This document shows, piece by piece, positions 26,021-34,567 of a stretch of DNA of 64,000 nt; position 1 is the stretch's first letter, and every line of letters begins with the position of its first letter. Position numbers and translations under genes: made by a program. This stretch comes from UBA9926 sp023261215 (GTDB lineage Bacteria > Pseudomonadota > Gammaproteobacteria > Pseudomonadales > Azotimanducaceae): contig JAYPYV010000015.1 in NCBI GenBank assembly GCA_038136035.1, forward strand, positions 3,515 through 67,514. The letters are read 5' to 3'. Below the pieces are notes generated by a model. That model worked only from the letters and a program-made list of their open reading frames with translations, ran no database searches and was not told the DNA's origin.

Positions 26021-26584
26021 ATGAGTATTAAAGCGGATCGTTGGATCAGAGAGATGGCAGCACAAGGCATGATTGAGCCATTCGAAGCGGGCCAAGTTCG
26101 CGGTGGTGAGAGCGGGCGGGTCATTTCTTATGGCACGTCGAGCTATGGATACGACGTGCGGTGTGCCGATGAATTTAAAGTATTCACAAACATCCACTCT
26201 GCCACAGTGGATCCCAAGCATTTCGATGAAAAGAGTTTTGTCGATATTCAAAGTGATGTGTGTGTCATTCCTCCAAATTCTTTCGCGCTTGCGAGGACAG
26301 TGGAATATTTCCGTATACCTCGATCGGTGTTGACCATCTGCTTAGGCAAGTCAACCTATGCTCGATGCGGGATTATCGTGAACGTGACCCCCTTAGAGCC
26401 AGAGTGGGAAGGACATGTGACGCTGGAGTTTTCTAACACCACCAATTTGCCCGCAAAAATCTATGCCAACGAAGGGGTGGCGCAGATGCTGTTTTTCGAA
26501 AGTGATGAGATCTGCGAGACGTCTTATTTGGATCGCGGGGGTAAATATCAAGGCCAGACCGGGGTGACCCTACCTAAAACATGA
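26021..26584 (+). CDS. dcd: dCTP deaminase
   Basis: 187 residues; converts dCTP to dUTP for thymidylate synthesis. SYGTSSYGYDVRCADEF at the N-terminus, the catalytic region GKSTYARCGIIVNVTPLEPEWEGHVTLE, and the flexible C-terminal GGKYQGQTGVTLP that closes over nucleotide are all present. GGAGAG precedes the ATG. It follows apbC after 120 featureless bases, and its stop abuts the stop of the convergent DUF3108 gene. Confidence 0.97.
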   Translation: MSIKADRWIREMAAQGMIEPFEAGQVRGGESGRVISYGTSSYGYDVRCADEFKVFTNIHSATVDPKHFDEKSFVDIQSDVCVIPPNSFALARTVEYFRIPRSVLTICLGKSTYARCGIIVNVTPLEPEWEGHVTLEFSNTTNLPAKIYANEGVAQMLFFESDEICETSYLDRGGKYQGQTGVTLPKT

Positions 26585-27433
26585 TCACTCTTCGAGTTTG
26601 ACGGCTTCTCCTGCGATAGAGGCTGCTTGGAGTTCTAGGCTGAAACTGTCGCGCCCGTCCTCTTGGATAAATCGAATCAACATGTATTCAAGCGCTGGCG
26701 CGAGCCACAAGGTGGTTCGCTTATCCGGGTCATCATTCTTCTTTTCGAGTCTGAGCGTTTGGATGGGCCCAAGCTCAGTGGTCAATAATTGGCGTTCGGC
26801 AACTTCGAAGACGTATTGCTTGATGCGGCCGCTATCAAAAATATCGTAGGTCCATATCCCTGTATTGATGTCATTCTCATTGGCATTGAGTAGGTCAACC
26901 TGTAGCTGAAGTTGATAGAGTAATCGGTCAGAGAAATGCGCCTCCCGATTTAGCGAATATTGATCGTTCCGCGCCTGGTCGGTGACCACGCCCTCTTGCC
27001 AATCAAAATGCAAATCTTGCGTTTTGTTTTTGCCCAGACCCGTTCGTTCGTATTGATATCGGAGTGGCTGGAGCGCCGTGCCTCGAGCATTGAAGGTTGA
27101 TGTCTCATTTAGTTTCGCGAAAAGGCTGAGCGCCTTCGATGAGAAGGTGTAGGTCAATGATTGATCTTGCTGAACAATATCGAGGCTTCGAACGCCAGTC
27201 GCCGAGATGGGCAGGCCTCGATAATCAGCGGTGTAAGTTGCCTCGAATGGCCTTGGTAGGCGCGTGGCTTGCGCCTCCCCGGCCGGCATCGAGTCTCCCT
27301 TGTTTATTTCGGAGGGATTGATTGAGGCGTTGGCGGTTGCCACCAGACCAGCAAACAAAAAACTGTGTATCAATCGAGTCCCTAGGTGGGCTAGGAGGCT
27401 TCGACCATTGAGGCTTTTGGGCCTGTGTGTCAT
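26585..27433 (-). CDS. Exported DUF3108 protein
   Basis: About 282 residues. A hydrophobic segment (HSFLFAGLVATANA) behind a basic start is a probable signal peptide, so the protein is periplasmic. The mature part (FEATYTADYRGLPISATGVRSL...KALSLFAKLNETSTFNARG...YQYERTG...WTYDIFDSGRIKQYVFEV) is the DUF3108 fold, a beta-rich lipid-binding-like domain of unknown role. Several in-frame Met/GTG codons lie close together; the ATG at 27433 has GAGA upstream and is chosen, without certainty. It is divergent from the DUF2066 gene, an old gammaproteobacterial neighbourhood. Confidence 0.85.
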   Translation of the reverse strand: MTHRPKSLNGRSLLAHLGTRLIHSFLFAGLVATANASINPSEINKGDSMPAGEAQATRLPRPFEATYTADYRGLPISATGVRSLDIVQQDQSLTYTFSSKALSLFAKLNETSTFNARGTALQPLRYQYERTGLGKNKTQDLHFDWQEGVVTDQARNDQYSLNREAHFSDRLLYQLQLQVDLLNANENDINTGIWTYDIFDSGRIKQYVFEVAERQLLTTELGPIQTLRLEKKNDDPDKRTTLWLAPALEYMLIRFIQEDGRDSFSLELQAASIAGEAVKLEE

Positions 27434-27548
27434 CGCAGATCTCATTTGCATTGGACGCGATCGGTTCACATTTGCTCAGTTACATTCGAAGTCATCATAG
27501 GATTGTGCATACAATAGGCTTCGGTTGGGCGAACTTTGACATCCAATT

Positions 27549-28706
27549 ATGAAGTGGCCTTTTCAGAGAGCACTGAATCAACATCTTTTGAGTAAATTGA
27601 CCGTGCCGATAGTGATAAGAATCCCATTAGGTCTAAAAAGTTCCCTCATGATACTGGGGGTCATCGGTTTAGTCACGATGATGGGCCGCGCGAATGCCGT
27701 GATCCTGGACGATCTCTACGTGGCGGAAGTTCTAACCGATTCTCAGAGCGATCTGCAGCGTCGTCGTGATGCGGCAGCCGGGTTGCGTCAAGTTCTGATC
27801 CGTGTTTCCGGCGATCTGAAGGCGGACGAACGGCCAGCGGTTGCGGCGGCCCTCAGGTCACCTGAGCGGTATTACACCGAATTCAGTTACCGGCGAGGTG
27901 ACGTGCCAGGCGCCGAAGACGCAGATGAACTGCAGCAACTGATGCAAATTCGCTTTGAACCCAGTTTGATTGCGGAATTGCTGCGTGACGCTGAATTGCC
28001 CGTATGGGGCAGTAACCGACCTTCGGTCCTTTTTTGGGTTGCGAAAGAATCGGGCGGGCAGCGAGAGGTCGTTGGGGAAGCGAGCCTCGGGGCCTTTGCC
28101 CAGTCTATTCGTCAGCAAGCGCAGGTTCGTGGGGTGCCGACCTATTTCCCGCTTTGGGATCTCGAGGATGCTGGGACAGTAACCCCTTCAGAAATTTGGG
28201 GGCGTTTTCTAGACGATATCGAGGCCGCCTCAGAACGATATTCGCCGGATAAAATTCTGGTTGCGCGGGTGGAACAGCGCTATGCCGGGCAGTGGCACGT
28301 GGATTGGTCATTTGGCGGCAACGGTGATTGGCGGGTTGGGAGTCTCTTGAGTGAATCTCAATCAGAGGCGGCGATCGCTTTGGTGAATGAAATTGCTGCG
28401 CGGCTGAGCGCCCAATATGCCGCGTCTTCCTCGAAGAACGCGATCAGCTTGAAGGTTGAGGGCATCTCGTCGATCGCAGCCCTAGCGAACGTTGAACGTT
28501 ATCTCAATCGTTTGTCTTCGGTACTCAATGTGCAATTGAGGGCGGTGAAAGGCGATCTGGTCACCTTTGAGCTCAGTACCGAAGGGGATTTGCAACAGCT
28601 CGTGGATTTAATGGCGCTGGACCGTGATCTGCTGTTGCTCAATCAGGATTTAAGATCGGGCACGCTTTGGTATCGGTGGAGTGGGAAAGCGAGTGTTGAG
28701 AACTAG
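27549..28706 (+). CDS. Exported DUF2066 protein
   Basis: 385 residues. N-terminal basic stretch and a hydrophobic segment (about 32-49, LMILGVIGLVTMMGRANA) give a signal peptide or anchor. DUF2066 text includes VILDDLYVAEVLTDSQS, DLQRRRDAAAGLRQVLIRVSGD, FEPSLIAELLRDAELPVWGSNRPSVLFWVA and ALVNEIAARLSAQY. Proteins of this family regularly sit near hda and perM; their function is unknown. No catalytic motif is visible. A TACAAT -10-like box lies at 27510-27515. Confidence 0.88.
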   Translation: MKWPFQRALNQHLLSKLTVPIVIRIPLGLKSSLMILGVIGLVTMMGRANAVILDDLYVAEVLTDSQSDLQRRRDAAAGLRQVLIRVSGDLKADERPAVAAALRSPERYYTEFSYRRGDVPGAEDADELQQLMQIRFEPSLIAELLRDAELPVWGSNRPSVLFWVAKESGGQREVVGEASLGAFAQSIRQQAQVRGVPTYFPLWDLEDAGTVTPSEIWGRFLDDIEAASERYSPDKILVARVEQRYAGQWHVDWSFGGNGDWRVGSLLSESQSEAAIALVNEIAARLSAQYAASSSKNAISLKVEGISSIAALANVERYLNRLSSVLNVQLRAVKGDLVTFELSTEGDLQQLVDLMALDRDLLLLNQDLRSGTLWYRWSGKASVEN

Positions 28707-29074
28707 TGCAGCCCGCCTTGCAATGGGATCTTAAGCAAGGCGTTGTAGGCACGCGTCGACCCGCTGAAGGCCTGCTGGGTCAGCACTTGGCTTGAGCTGG
28801 TTTGAGCCACGGGCAAGTGGGCTTCACTGGGCTTGTGATTCTGGGCCTGGGGTTGGGCAGTGCCCCAAGACTAAGGGCGTGCACGTCCAAACACCGCCCA
28901 AATCCGAACGCAATGAAATGTAAGGGTTTGGATGAATAGATCGTCCGCAGTGTTGGATCCTTCCGAAGCGTTTTTGCGGGAAAGGAATCCAAAATAAAAG
29001 CGAAGGCAGAAGAATACAAGGAAGAAGAACTCAAGGCAGAAGTTATGGATAGCGAGCCAACGGGAGAGAAACTG
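28707..29074. other. Intergenic region upstream of the permease gene
   Basis: About 340-370 bases without a supported gene. An imperfect hairpin can be drawn from TGGATCCTTCC to GGAAAGGAATCCA near 28950-28995. The last 60 bases are purine-rich (GAAGGCAGAAG-type repeats) with many ribosome-site-like sequences. No promoter could be assigned with confidence. Confidence 0.4.
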
Positions 29075-30208
29075 ATGCAGTCATCAAGCAGGGTCTATGT
29101 GATCATGTGCCTGGTGCTTGCCGTGTGCTTGTGGTTGCTTAGCCCCATCTTGACGCCTTTTTTTCTGGGCGGATTGATTGCGTATCTGGGTCACCCATTG
29201 GTGGACCGCTTGGAAAGCCGAGGGCTGCGCCGGGTAGTGGGTGTTGTGGCGGTCTTTCTTCTGGTGATTCTTGCGGTTATCGCACTGATGCTGATGGTCC
29301 TACCCCAATTTGTATCTGAGCTCGGTATTTTGCTTCAGAAGGTCCCGTTGATGCTCGATTGGGCAGGCGATCAATTGGCATCGAAGTGGTCTGGTTCGTT
29401 TGGTGAAACCCTTGGAGCGCCGATCAGTGTTCAAACACTCAGCGGCTTGGTCACCGACTGGGGGCAGGTGCAGAGCTTGCTGATGACCGGGTTACGAGAG
29501 CTGTTTAGCTCAGGGGCGGCGGTGCTCAGCACACTGGCGACCCTCGCCTTAACGCCCGTGGTGGCGTTTTATTGCTTGCGAGATTGGCCGTTGATGATGA
29601 ATCAATTGCAGCGGTTTGTCCCGCCGACTTCGTCGGCAAAGATCCACATGCTCGCTAGGGAGTGTGACAGCGTCTTGAGCGGGTTTTTCAGGGGACAGCT
29701 AATGGTGATGATAGCGCTTGCAGTCATTTATTCCGTTGGATTGAGTCTCTTAGGACTCAAAGGGTCACTCGCGATTGGCATGGTGGCTGGGCTCTTCAGT
29801 GTGGTGCCTTACCTCGGCACAATCATTGGTTTGCTGATTGGCGTGTTGGCCGCCGTCTATCAATTCCAGGATGTGCTGCATCCTTCCCTGGTGCTTGCCG
29901 TATTTTTGGTGGGTCAGCTCTTAGAGGGCATGCTGCTCACCCCTTGGTTAGTGGGTGATCGCATTGGCCTTCACCCAGTCGCGGTGATTTTCGCCCTCAT
30001 GGCTGGAGGACAGCTCTTTGGCTTCGTGGGTATTTTGGTTGCTTTGCCGGTGGCGGCTGTACTGGTAGTTGCGGTGAGGCATCTGCTTCTCGATCGCCTG
30101 ACGTTCGAATCTGAGCTTGACCTTGCCGGACGTGGGTCAAGCGCGACGTCCCCAGACGCTGCCTCAGACAGTGCGATCCAGGCACCTAACCCTCAGCTTG
30201 AGGATTGA
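29075..30208 (+). CDS. AI-2E family (PerM-like) membrane transporter
   Basis: About 377 residues with seven or eight membrane helices in the AI-2E/TqsA/PerM pattern: LSPILTPFFLGGLIAYLGHPLVDRLE near the start, a soluble helical part (about 80-150), then VAFYCLRDWPLM, SGFFRGQLMVMIALAVIYSVGL and GLFSVVPYLGTIIGLLIG. The ATG at 29075 has GGGAGAG nine bases upstream; an in-frame ATG at 29045 would add ten polar residues. It precedes hda by 13 bases, a neighbourhood shared with Pseudomonas. Transported substrate unknown. Confidence 0.9.
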   Translation: MQSSSRVYVIMCLVLAVCLWLLSPILTPFFLGGLIAYLGHPLVDRLESRGLRRVVGVVAVFLLVILAVIALMLMVLPQFVSELGILLQKVPLMLDWAGDQLASKWSGSFGETLGAPISVQTLSGLVTDWGQVQSLLMTGLRELFSSGAAVLSTLATLALTPVVAFYCLRDWPLMMNQLQRFVPPTSSAKIHMLARECDSVLSGFFRGQLMVMIALAVIYSVGLSLLGLKGSLAIGMVAGLFSVVPYLGTIIGLLIGVLAAVYQFQDVLHPSLVLAVFLVGQLLEGMLLTPWLVGDRIGLHPVAVIFALMAGGQLFGFVGILVALPVAAVLVVAVRHLLLDRLTFESELDLAGRGSSATSPDAASDSAIQAPNPQLED

Positions 30209-30221
30209 GTCGATTGCCCCC

Positions 30222-30896
30222 ATGACCGAGCAACTTACTCTTCAGCTCCCGCTTCGTCGGCGTTGGACGCCCGAGCGTTTCGTAGGAGAGACACTGCAGA
30301 ATCTGCGGGCAAGTGCTGAAGTCCTGCATTGGATCGATGGTCCGGAAAGCGCCGGGAAGTCGCATCTTTTGGTTGCATTGTGCCAGCAAGCGGAGCGGGA
30401 GAATCGCTCGTCGATGTATATTGATCTCGGCGCGACCCAAGGGGCGGAGGCGCTCACAGCCATTGACCACGTTGAAGTCATTGCGCTCGACAATGTGGAT
30501 CGAGTGCTTGAGGATCCTCATTGGGCTTTGGCGCTTTATGGGTTGATCAACGGTCTTCAACAGCAGGGCCAAAAAGTCAGAGCTTATTGGGCGGCCAAAA
30601 AACCTGCGTCCGATCTAAGGTTTGCAACAGAAGATCTCGCATCGCGCTGTCGGGCGATGCTGCCTCATTCATTGAATGTGCTGGACGACGATCAAAAGGT
30701 CAAAGTGTTGCACCGCATCGCCGAAGATGAAGGGTTTGAGCTGCCCCCTGCTGCAGCCCGATACTTGATTGAGCGATCGACTCGAGACCTCACAGCATTG
30801 GCACAGGTTTTGAACCAAGTGGCTTCCGCGAGTCTGCGAGATAAACGAAAGGTCACCCTTCCCCTGGTGAGGCAAGTGATGGCTCAGCAACGATGA
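30222..30896 (+). CDS. hda: DnaA regulatory inactivator Hda
   Basis: 224 residues, a DnaA-like AAA+ protein without the DNA-binding domain. With the DNA-loaded beta clamp it stimulates ATP hydrolysis by DnaA. The N-terminus carries a clamp-binding-type motif (EQLTLQLPL), Walker A is GPESAGKS (40-47), and VIALDNVDRV is the Walker B region. RDLTALAQVLNQVASASL matches the C-terminal lid. Its stop overlaps the next start by four bases (ATGA, 30893-30896). Confidence 0.94.
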   Translation: MTEQLTLQLPLRRRWTPERFVGETLQNLRASAEVLHWIDGPESAGKSHLLVALCQQAERENRSSMYIDLGATQGAEALTAIDHVEVIALDNVDRVLEDPHWALALYGLINGLQQQGQKVRAYWAAKKPASDLRFATEDLASRCRAMLPHSLNVLDDDQKVKVLHRIAEDEGFELPPAAARYLIERSTRDLTALAQVLNQVASASLRDKRKVTLPLVRQVMAQQR

Positions 30897-31816
30897 AGGT
30901 CGTCCTAACTGGGGGTGGCAGCGCCGGGCACGTAACCCCCAATATCGCCATCGCCGAGCAATTGCGTGATCGAGGTGACGTCGTGAGTTACATCGGCTCC
31001 CACCACGAGATGGACGCCACGCTGGTTCGAGACGCGGGCTTGCCGCTCACGCAGATTGCCTCAGGAAAGCTTCGTCGGTACTTTGACTGGCAAAACTTTA
31101 TCGACCCCTTTCGCATTCTCTTGGGGATATTGCAGGCTCTCGTTGCTTTACGGCGCCTGCGTCCCGAAGTGATTTTTTCGAAAGGGGGGTTCGTGGCGGT
31201 GCCCGTGGTTGTGGCGGCCTGGATCCTTCGAATTCCCGTGATTGTGCACGAGTCTGACGTTACCCCGGGGCTTGCAAACCGATTGTGCTTCCCATTGGCA
31301 GCCCGCATCTGCATTAATTTTGAGGCGACGCGCGGCATGATCCCTCAGCGGTTCTTGCAGGCAGGACGAGTTAGCCANNNNNNNNNNNNNNNNNNNNNNN
31401 NNNNNNNNNNNNNNNNNNNNNNNNNNNNNNNNNNNNNNNNNNNNNNNNNNNNNNNNNNNNNNNNNNNNNNNNNNNNNTTTGGCGATCTTCTGGCCGCCGC
31501 TGATGTGGTCGTCAGCCGGGCCGGCGCCAATGCGTTGTATGAACTCCTAGCCTTTAAGAAACCCCACCTTTTGATTCCCTTGGGCGCAAAAGCGAGTCGA
31601 GGCGATCAAATCGAAAATGCCAATTTGTTTCGAGACCAGGGATGGTCTGATGTGCTCTTTGAGCAGGATGCCAGTCCTTCCGCCTTGATTCAGGCAATTA
31701 ACGAACTCTGGGCGATGCGAGCGCAGAGGATTCAAAATTTGGCCCGGGTGGAGATCGGCGACGGGACGGGTGCCGTTATAAAAATAATTGACGAGGTGGC
31801 TTCCAATAAAGTGTGA
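30893..31816 (+). CDS. MurG-like UDP-GlcNAc transferase of the Bacillus/Clostridium second type, interrupted by an assembly gap
   Basis: The left part (161 codons) has TGGGSAGHVTPNIAIAEQL, IASGKLRRYFDWQNFIDPF, VIFSKGGFVAVPVVVAAW and VIVHESDVTPGLANRL; the right part (113 codons) has VVVSRAGANALYELLAFKKP and LIPLGAKASRGDQIENA. This set matches MurG2 of the Bacillus cereus group far better than E. coli MurG. MurG adds GlcNAc to lipid I at the inner face of the membrane. Comparison with that family suggests about 85 residues (including the GGS nucleotide loop) are hidden, so the true gap is nearer 260 bases than 100. It is coupled to hda and lies outside a division cluster. Confidence 0.8.
   Translation: MKVVLTGGGSAGHVTPNIAIAEQLRDRGDVVSYIGSHHEMDATLVRDAGLPLTQIASGKLRRYFDWQNFIDPFRILLGILQALVALRRLRPEVIFSKGGFVAVPVVVAAWILRIPVIVHESDVTPGLANRLCFPLAARICINFEATRGMIPQRFLQAGRVSXXXXXXXXXXXXXXXXXXXXXXXXXXXXXXXXXXFGDLLAAADVVVSRAGANALYELLAFKKPHLLIPLGAKASRGDQIENANLFRDQGWSDVLFEQDASPSALIQAINELWAMRAQRIQNLARVEIGDGTGAVIKIIDEVASNKV
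31378..31477. other. Assembly gap (100 N) inside the MurG-like gene
   Basis: Exactly 100 N. Family comparison indicates that about 85 codons are missing between the GRVS and FGDLLAAAD segments, so reading the 100 N in frame gives a protein that is too short. Confidence 0.97.
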
Positions 31817-32156
31817 GGCGGGCGCCGATCAAGCAGCGGGCTCGGCCAGCAGACGCAAGGGTGATGGCCGACTGGGGTCTGCGCGTCCTAGCGGTCGAAG
31901 GGCAAGAGACGAATTGGACGGCCGCTGAATGAGGCCTGATGCGTGGGTGGCAATGCGCGGGCGTTGATTTTGGATGCAACGAGCAGGCACGTCATCAGTG
32001 CGTGTGGCGCAAATCAGAATGGTTGACGGTGAACACACGTCAACCTAGGTTAAGAGCGTCAAGATGAAGTAACCGCGTCAGTGCTATGGGTATGGGTTTG
32101 GGTAGGATAGAAACAAAGCGATGCCTTGCAAATTAAGAATCGGAGGACACCGTACG
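31817..32156. promoter_or_regulatory. Intergenic region with an inverted repeat upstream of the amidohydrolase gene
   Basis: No gene is supported. GGTTGACG (32021-32028) and CGTCAACC (32038-32045) form a perfect 8-bp inverted repeat with a nine-base spacer, about 110 bases before the next start. It could be an operator or an RNA hairpin; there is no T run, so it is not a typical terminator. No consensus promoter is clear. Confidence 0.35.
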
Positions 32157-33653
32157 ATGGATATTAAACTTAATTGCACCGGGGCACGGCGATCGCCCCG
32201 CACCTACCGAATTTACCGCGCTGTTGTGGCGGCCCTCTTTACTCTGATGGGTTTAAACCCGGCGCTTTATGCGCAAACAGAGGATTATTCGGTTGTTCAG
32301 GCGCTCAACCAGGCCACATCAAATTACGAGGCCATTGCCCGTCAGATCTGGAATTGGGCTGAGGTGGGGTATCAAGAACACCAAAGCAGCGCGCTACTGC
32401 AGCAAACCTTGAGTGATGCGGGTTTCAAAATTGAGGCGGGCGTCGCAGATATTCCGACGGCGTTTGTTGCAACTTACGGTCAAGGCGAGCCCGTGATTGG
32501 GATTCTTGCCGAATTCGACGCGCTCCCCGGCATCACCCAGAGCGCCGCGCCAACCAGAGACAAGCGGTCCGATCAGATTGCTGGACATGCGTGTGGGCAC
32601 CACCTTTTCGGCACAGCGTCTTCTGCAGCAGCGATCGCGGTTCGTCATTGGCTCGAGGCAAGCGGTCAGACGGGCACGATTCGGTTGTATGGAACACCGG
32701 CCGAAGAAGGGGGCTCTGGAAAGGTCTACATGGTTCGGGCAGGTCTATTCAATGACGTTGATACCGTGCTGCATTGGCACGCTGCGGATCGAAACACGGC
32801 AAATCCAGGCACGAGTCTCGCGAATAAGTCTGCAAGAATTCGATATACAGGCCAATCCTCTCACGCTGCAGCTGCACCTGAACGAGGGCGCTCGGCGCTA
32901 GACGGTGTCGAAGCCTTGAACTTCATGGTGAATTTGATGCGAGAGCACGTGCCTCAGGAAACGCGAATCCATTACGTGATTACGGACGGGGGCAAAGCGC
33001 CAAATGTTGTGCCTGATTTCGCGGAGGTTTATTACTACATCCGTCATCCGGATGCTGAAATTTTAAAGGGACTTTGGGATCGAGTCATGACTGCGGCTGA
33101 GGCTGCGGCGATGGGTACGGGGACTCGGGTTGCCGTAGAAACCATGCATGGCAACCATAGCTTGCTGCCCAATGAGGCACTGGCAAAAGTGATGCACAAG
33201 CATCTATCTGCGTTGGGCGGTTACGAGCTCGATGCCGAGGAGCGAGTATTTGCCGAGCGGATACAAGCTTCTTTTGGTGTGAGTGGAGCTATACCAGCCT
33301 ATGAAGGTGTGATCCAGCCTTTTAAATTAGAAGAGGGGCGAGGCTCAACCGATGTCGGTGATGTCAGTTGGGTGGTGCCGACCACAGGATTGACAACCGC
33401 CACTTGGGTTTCCGGCACCTCCGCGCACAGTTGGCAAGCCATTGCCGCTGGTGGCACGAGCATTGGAACCAAAGGGATGATGCTTGCGGCTAAAACCCTT
33501 GCGCTCACAGCACAAGATTTGTTCGAGGAGCCATCCACGTTGGCCATTGCGCGAGAGGAATTTGATCAGCGTCGAGGGCCTAACTTCAAATACGAGGCGC
33601 TCTTGGGTGACCGCGCACCGCCATTAGACTACCGGGGCGTCTCTAAGAACTGA
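32157..33653 (+). CDS. Exported M20-family amidohydrolase (AbgB-like)
   Basis: 498 residues. A hydrophobic segment at about 25-40 ending ...LYA-QTEDY is a signal peptide, placing the enzyme in the periplasm. Metal ligands of the M20 dinuclear zinc site are visible: GHACGHHLFG, GILAEFDALPG, TPAEEGGSG, LHWHAADR and GTSAHSW. The sequence follows the aminobenzoyl-glutamate hydrolase B subunit (AbgB) subfamily, which in E. coli is cytoplasmic and paired with AbgA; here there is no AbgA and the protein is exported. GGAGG lies ten bases before the ATG. Likely an amide hydrolase for N-acyl amino acids or small peptides; substrate unknown. Confidence 0.88.
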   Translation: MDIKLNCTGARRSPRTYRIYRAVVAALFTLMGLNPALYAQTEDYSVVQALNQATSNYEAIARQIWNWAEVGYQEHQSSALLQQTLSDAGFKIEAGVADIPTAFVATYGQGEPVIGILAEFDALPGITQSAAPTRDKRSDQIAGHACGHHLFGTASSAAAIAVRHWLEASGQTGTIRLYGTPAEEGGSGKVYMVRAGLFNDVDTVLHWHAADRNTANPGTSLANKSARIRYTGQSSHAAAAPERGRSALDGVEALNFMVNLMREHVPQETRIHYVITDGGKAPNVVPDFAEVYYYIRHPDAEILKGLWDRVMTAAEAAAMGTGTRVAVETMHGNHSLLPNEALAKVMHKHLSALGGYELDAEERVFAERIQASFGVSGAIPAYEGVIQPFKLEEGRGSTDVGDVSWVVPTTGLTTATWVSGTSAHSWQAIAAGGTSIGTKGMMLAAKTLALTAQDLFEEPSTLAIAREEFDQRRGPNFKYEALLGDRAPPLDYRGVSKN

Positions 33654-34214
33654 TAACTTGCGCGAGGCAGGTTGCACTGATTGGAGCGATTGACGCCGTC
33701 GCGCGGGCGCTGGCTGGCAGATTGAATCCCGTTGGTCGCCGTCGCGCGCCAGCACGATTCAGTTTCACGCCTGCCACTGAATGGTCAGATGGTCGTGATT
33801 TAGACACCCTTCGAGCCTCTCAGGCCGTTGAGGTCACGCTTGGAATGTGCGGATGCGGGCGTTTGAGGCGTGTTGCGTGAGCGGCTGACTGCACCTGCAT
33901 CGATGGCCGCTATCTCGTCGAAGGTACCCATCAATCACCTGTGCAACGTTGATAGGCTTGGCTCGGCTGGCCAGTCGTTTCCTTATTTTGAAAGTACCTG
34001 ATGGTGGGGCTGGATAGGTCCAAGCCTAAATCCGTCGCTTCATTGATCTTGAGGGCGCTTCCTCAATCAGGTTTAGATTTATGTTGACTAGTGTATTACA
34101 TAAGTAATACACTAAATGACATGGACTTGAGGTGCTGACGGCCACGAAAGCGACGGCCCTCTCGTCTGATGGGTGTTCGCGTTTGAACGCGATGGTCGAT
34201 GAATGAGGTTATCG
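33654..34214. other. 560-base intergenic region
   Basis: No reading frame with family similarity or a ribosome site. CGCCGTCGCGCG occurs twice (33694-33705 and 33737-33748). The last 130 bases hold the promoter and operator listed separately. Confidence 0.4.
34084..34114 (+). promoter_or_regulatory. Promoter with perfect palindromic GntR/YtrA-type operator
   Basis: TAGTGTATTAC (34089-34099) and GTAATACACTA (34104-34114) are perfect 11-bp inverted arms with a four-base spacer ATAA. TTGACT at 34084-34089 is a good -35, and TACACT (34108-34113, spacing 18) or TAATAC (34105-34110, spacing 15) can serve as -10, so a protein on the palindrome would block RNA polymerase. GTGTA...TACAC palindromes are typical of YtrA-subfamily GntR repressors, and the first gene downstream, 100 bases on, encodes just such a protein. 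Autoregulation is therefore the natural reading. Confidence 0.75.
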
Positions 34215-34559
34215 ATGGCGATTCAGTGGAACGACAAAGATCCGATCTACGTTCAGGTGCATCAGCATTTGGTGAGCCTCGTGATCGATGGCGTGATCAA
34301 AGAGGGTGATCCGTTGCCCTCGGTGCGAACCATCGCGGAAGCTCACCGGGTCAACCCGCTAACGGTGAGTAAGGCCATTCAGCGATTGGTAGACGATGAT
34401 GTGGTTCAAAAGCGACGCGGGCTCGGTATGTTCCTAAAGGACGGTGCTTGTGCTCGGTTGCTCGATATTGAGCGGTCTCGATTTCGCGCTGAAGAATGGC
34501 CCGTATTCAAAACCAAGTTAGACCGTTTAGGTCTTTCGCTTGATGATTTAAAGACATGA
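34215..34559 (+). CDS. GntR-family regulator, YtrA subfamily
   Basis: 114 residues: an N-terminal winged helix (DPIYVQVHQHLVSLVIDGVI, then GDPLPSVRTIAEAHRVNPLTVSKAI, QRLVDDDVV, KRRGLGMFL) and a short C-terminal helical part instead of a ligand domain, which defines the YtrA subgroup. Such repressors head ABC transporter operons, as here. The ATG at 34215 has GAGG six bases upstream. The stop overlaps a possible start of the ATPase gene. Likely represses this operon through the palindrome at 34089-34114. Confidence 0.92.
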   Translation: MAIQWNDKDPIYVQVHQHLVSLVIDGVIKEGDPLPSVRTIAEAHRVNPLTVSKAIQRLVDDDVVQKRRGLGMFLKDGACARLLDIERSRFRAEEWPVFKTKLDRLGLSLDDLKT

Positions 34560-34567
34560 GGTTGGAA

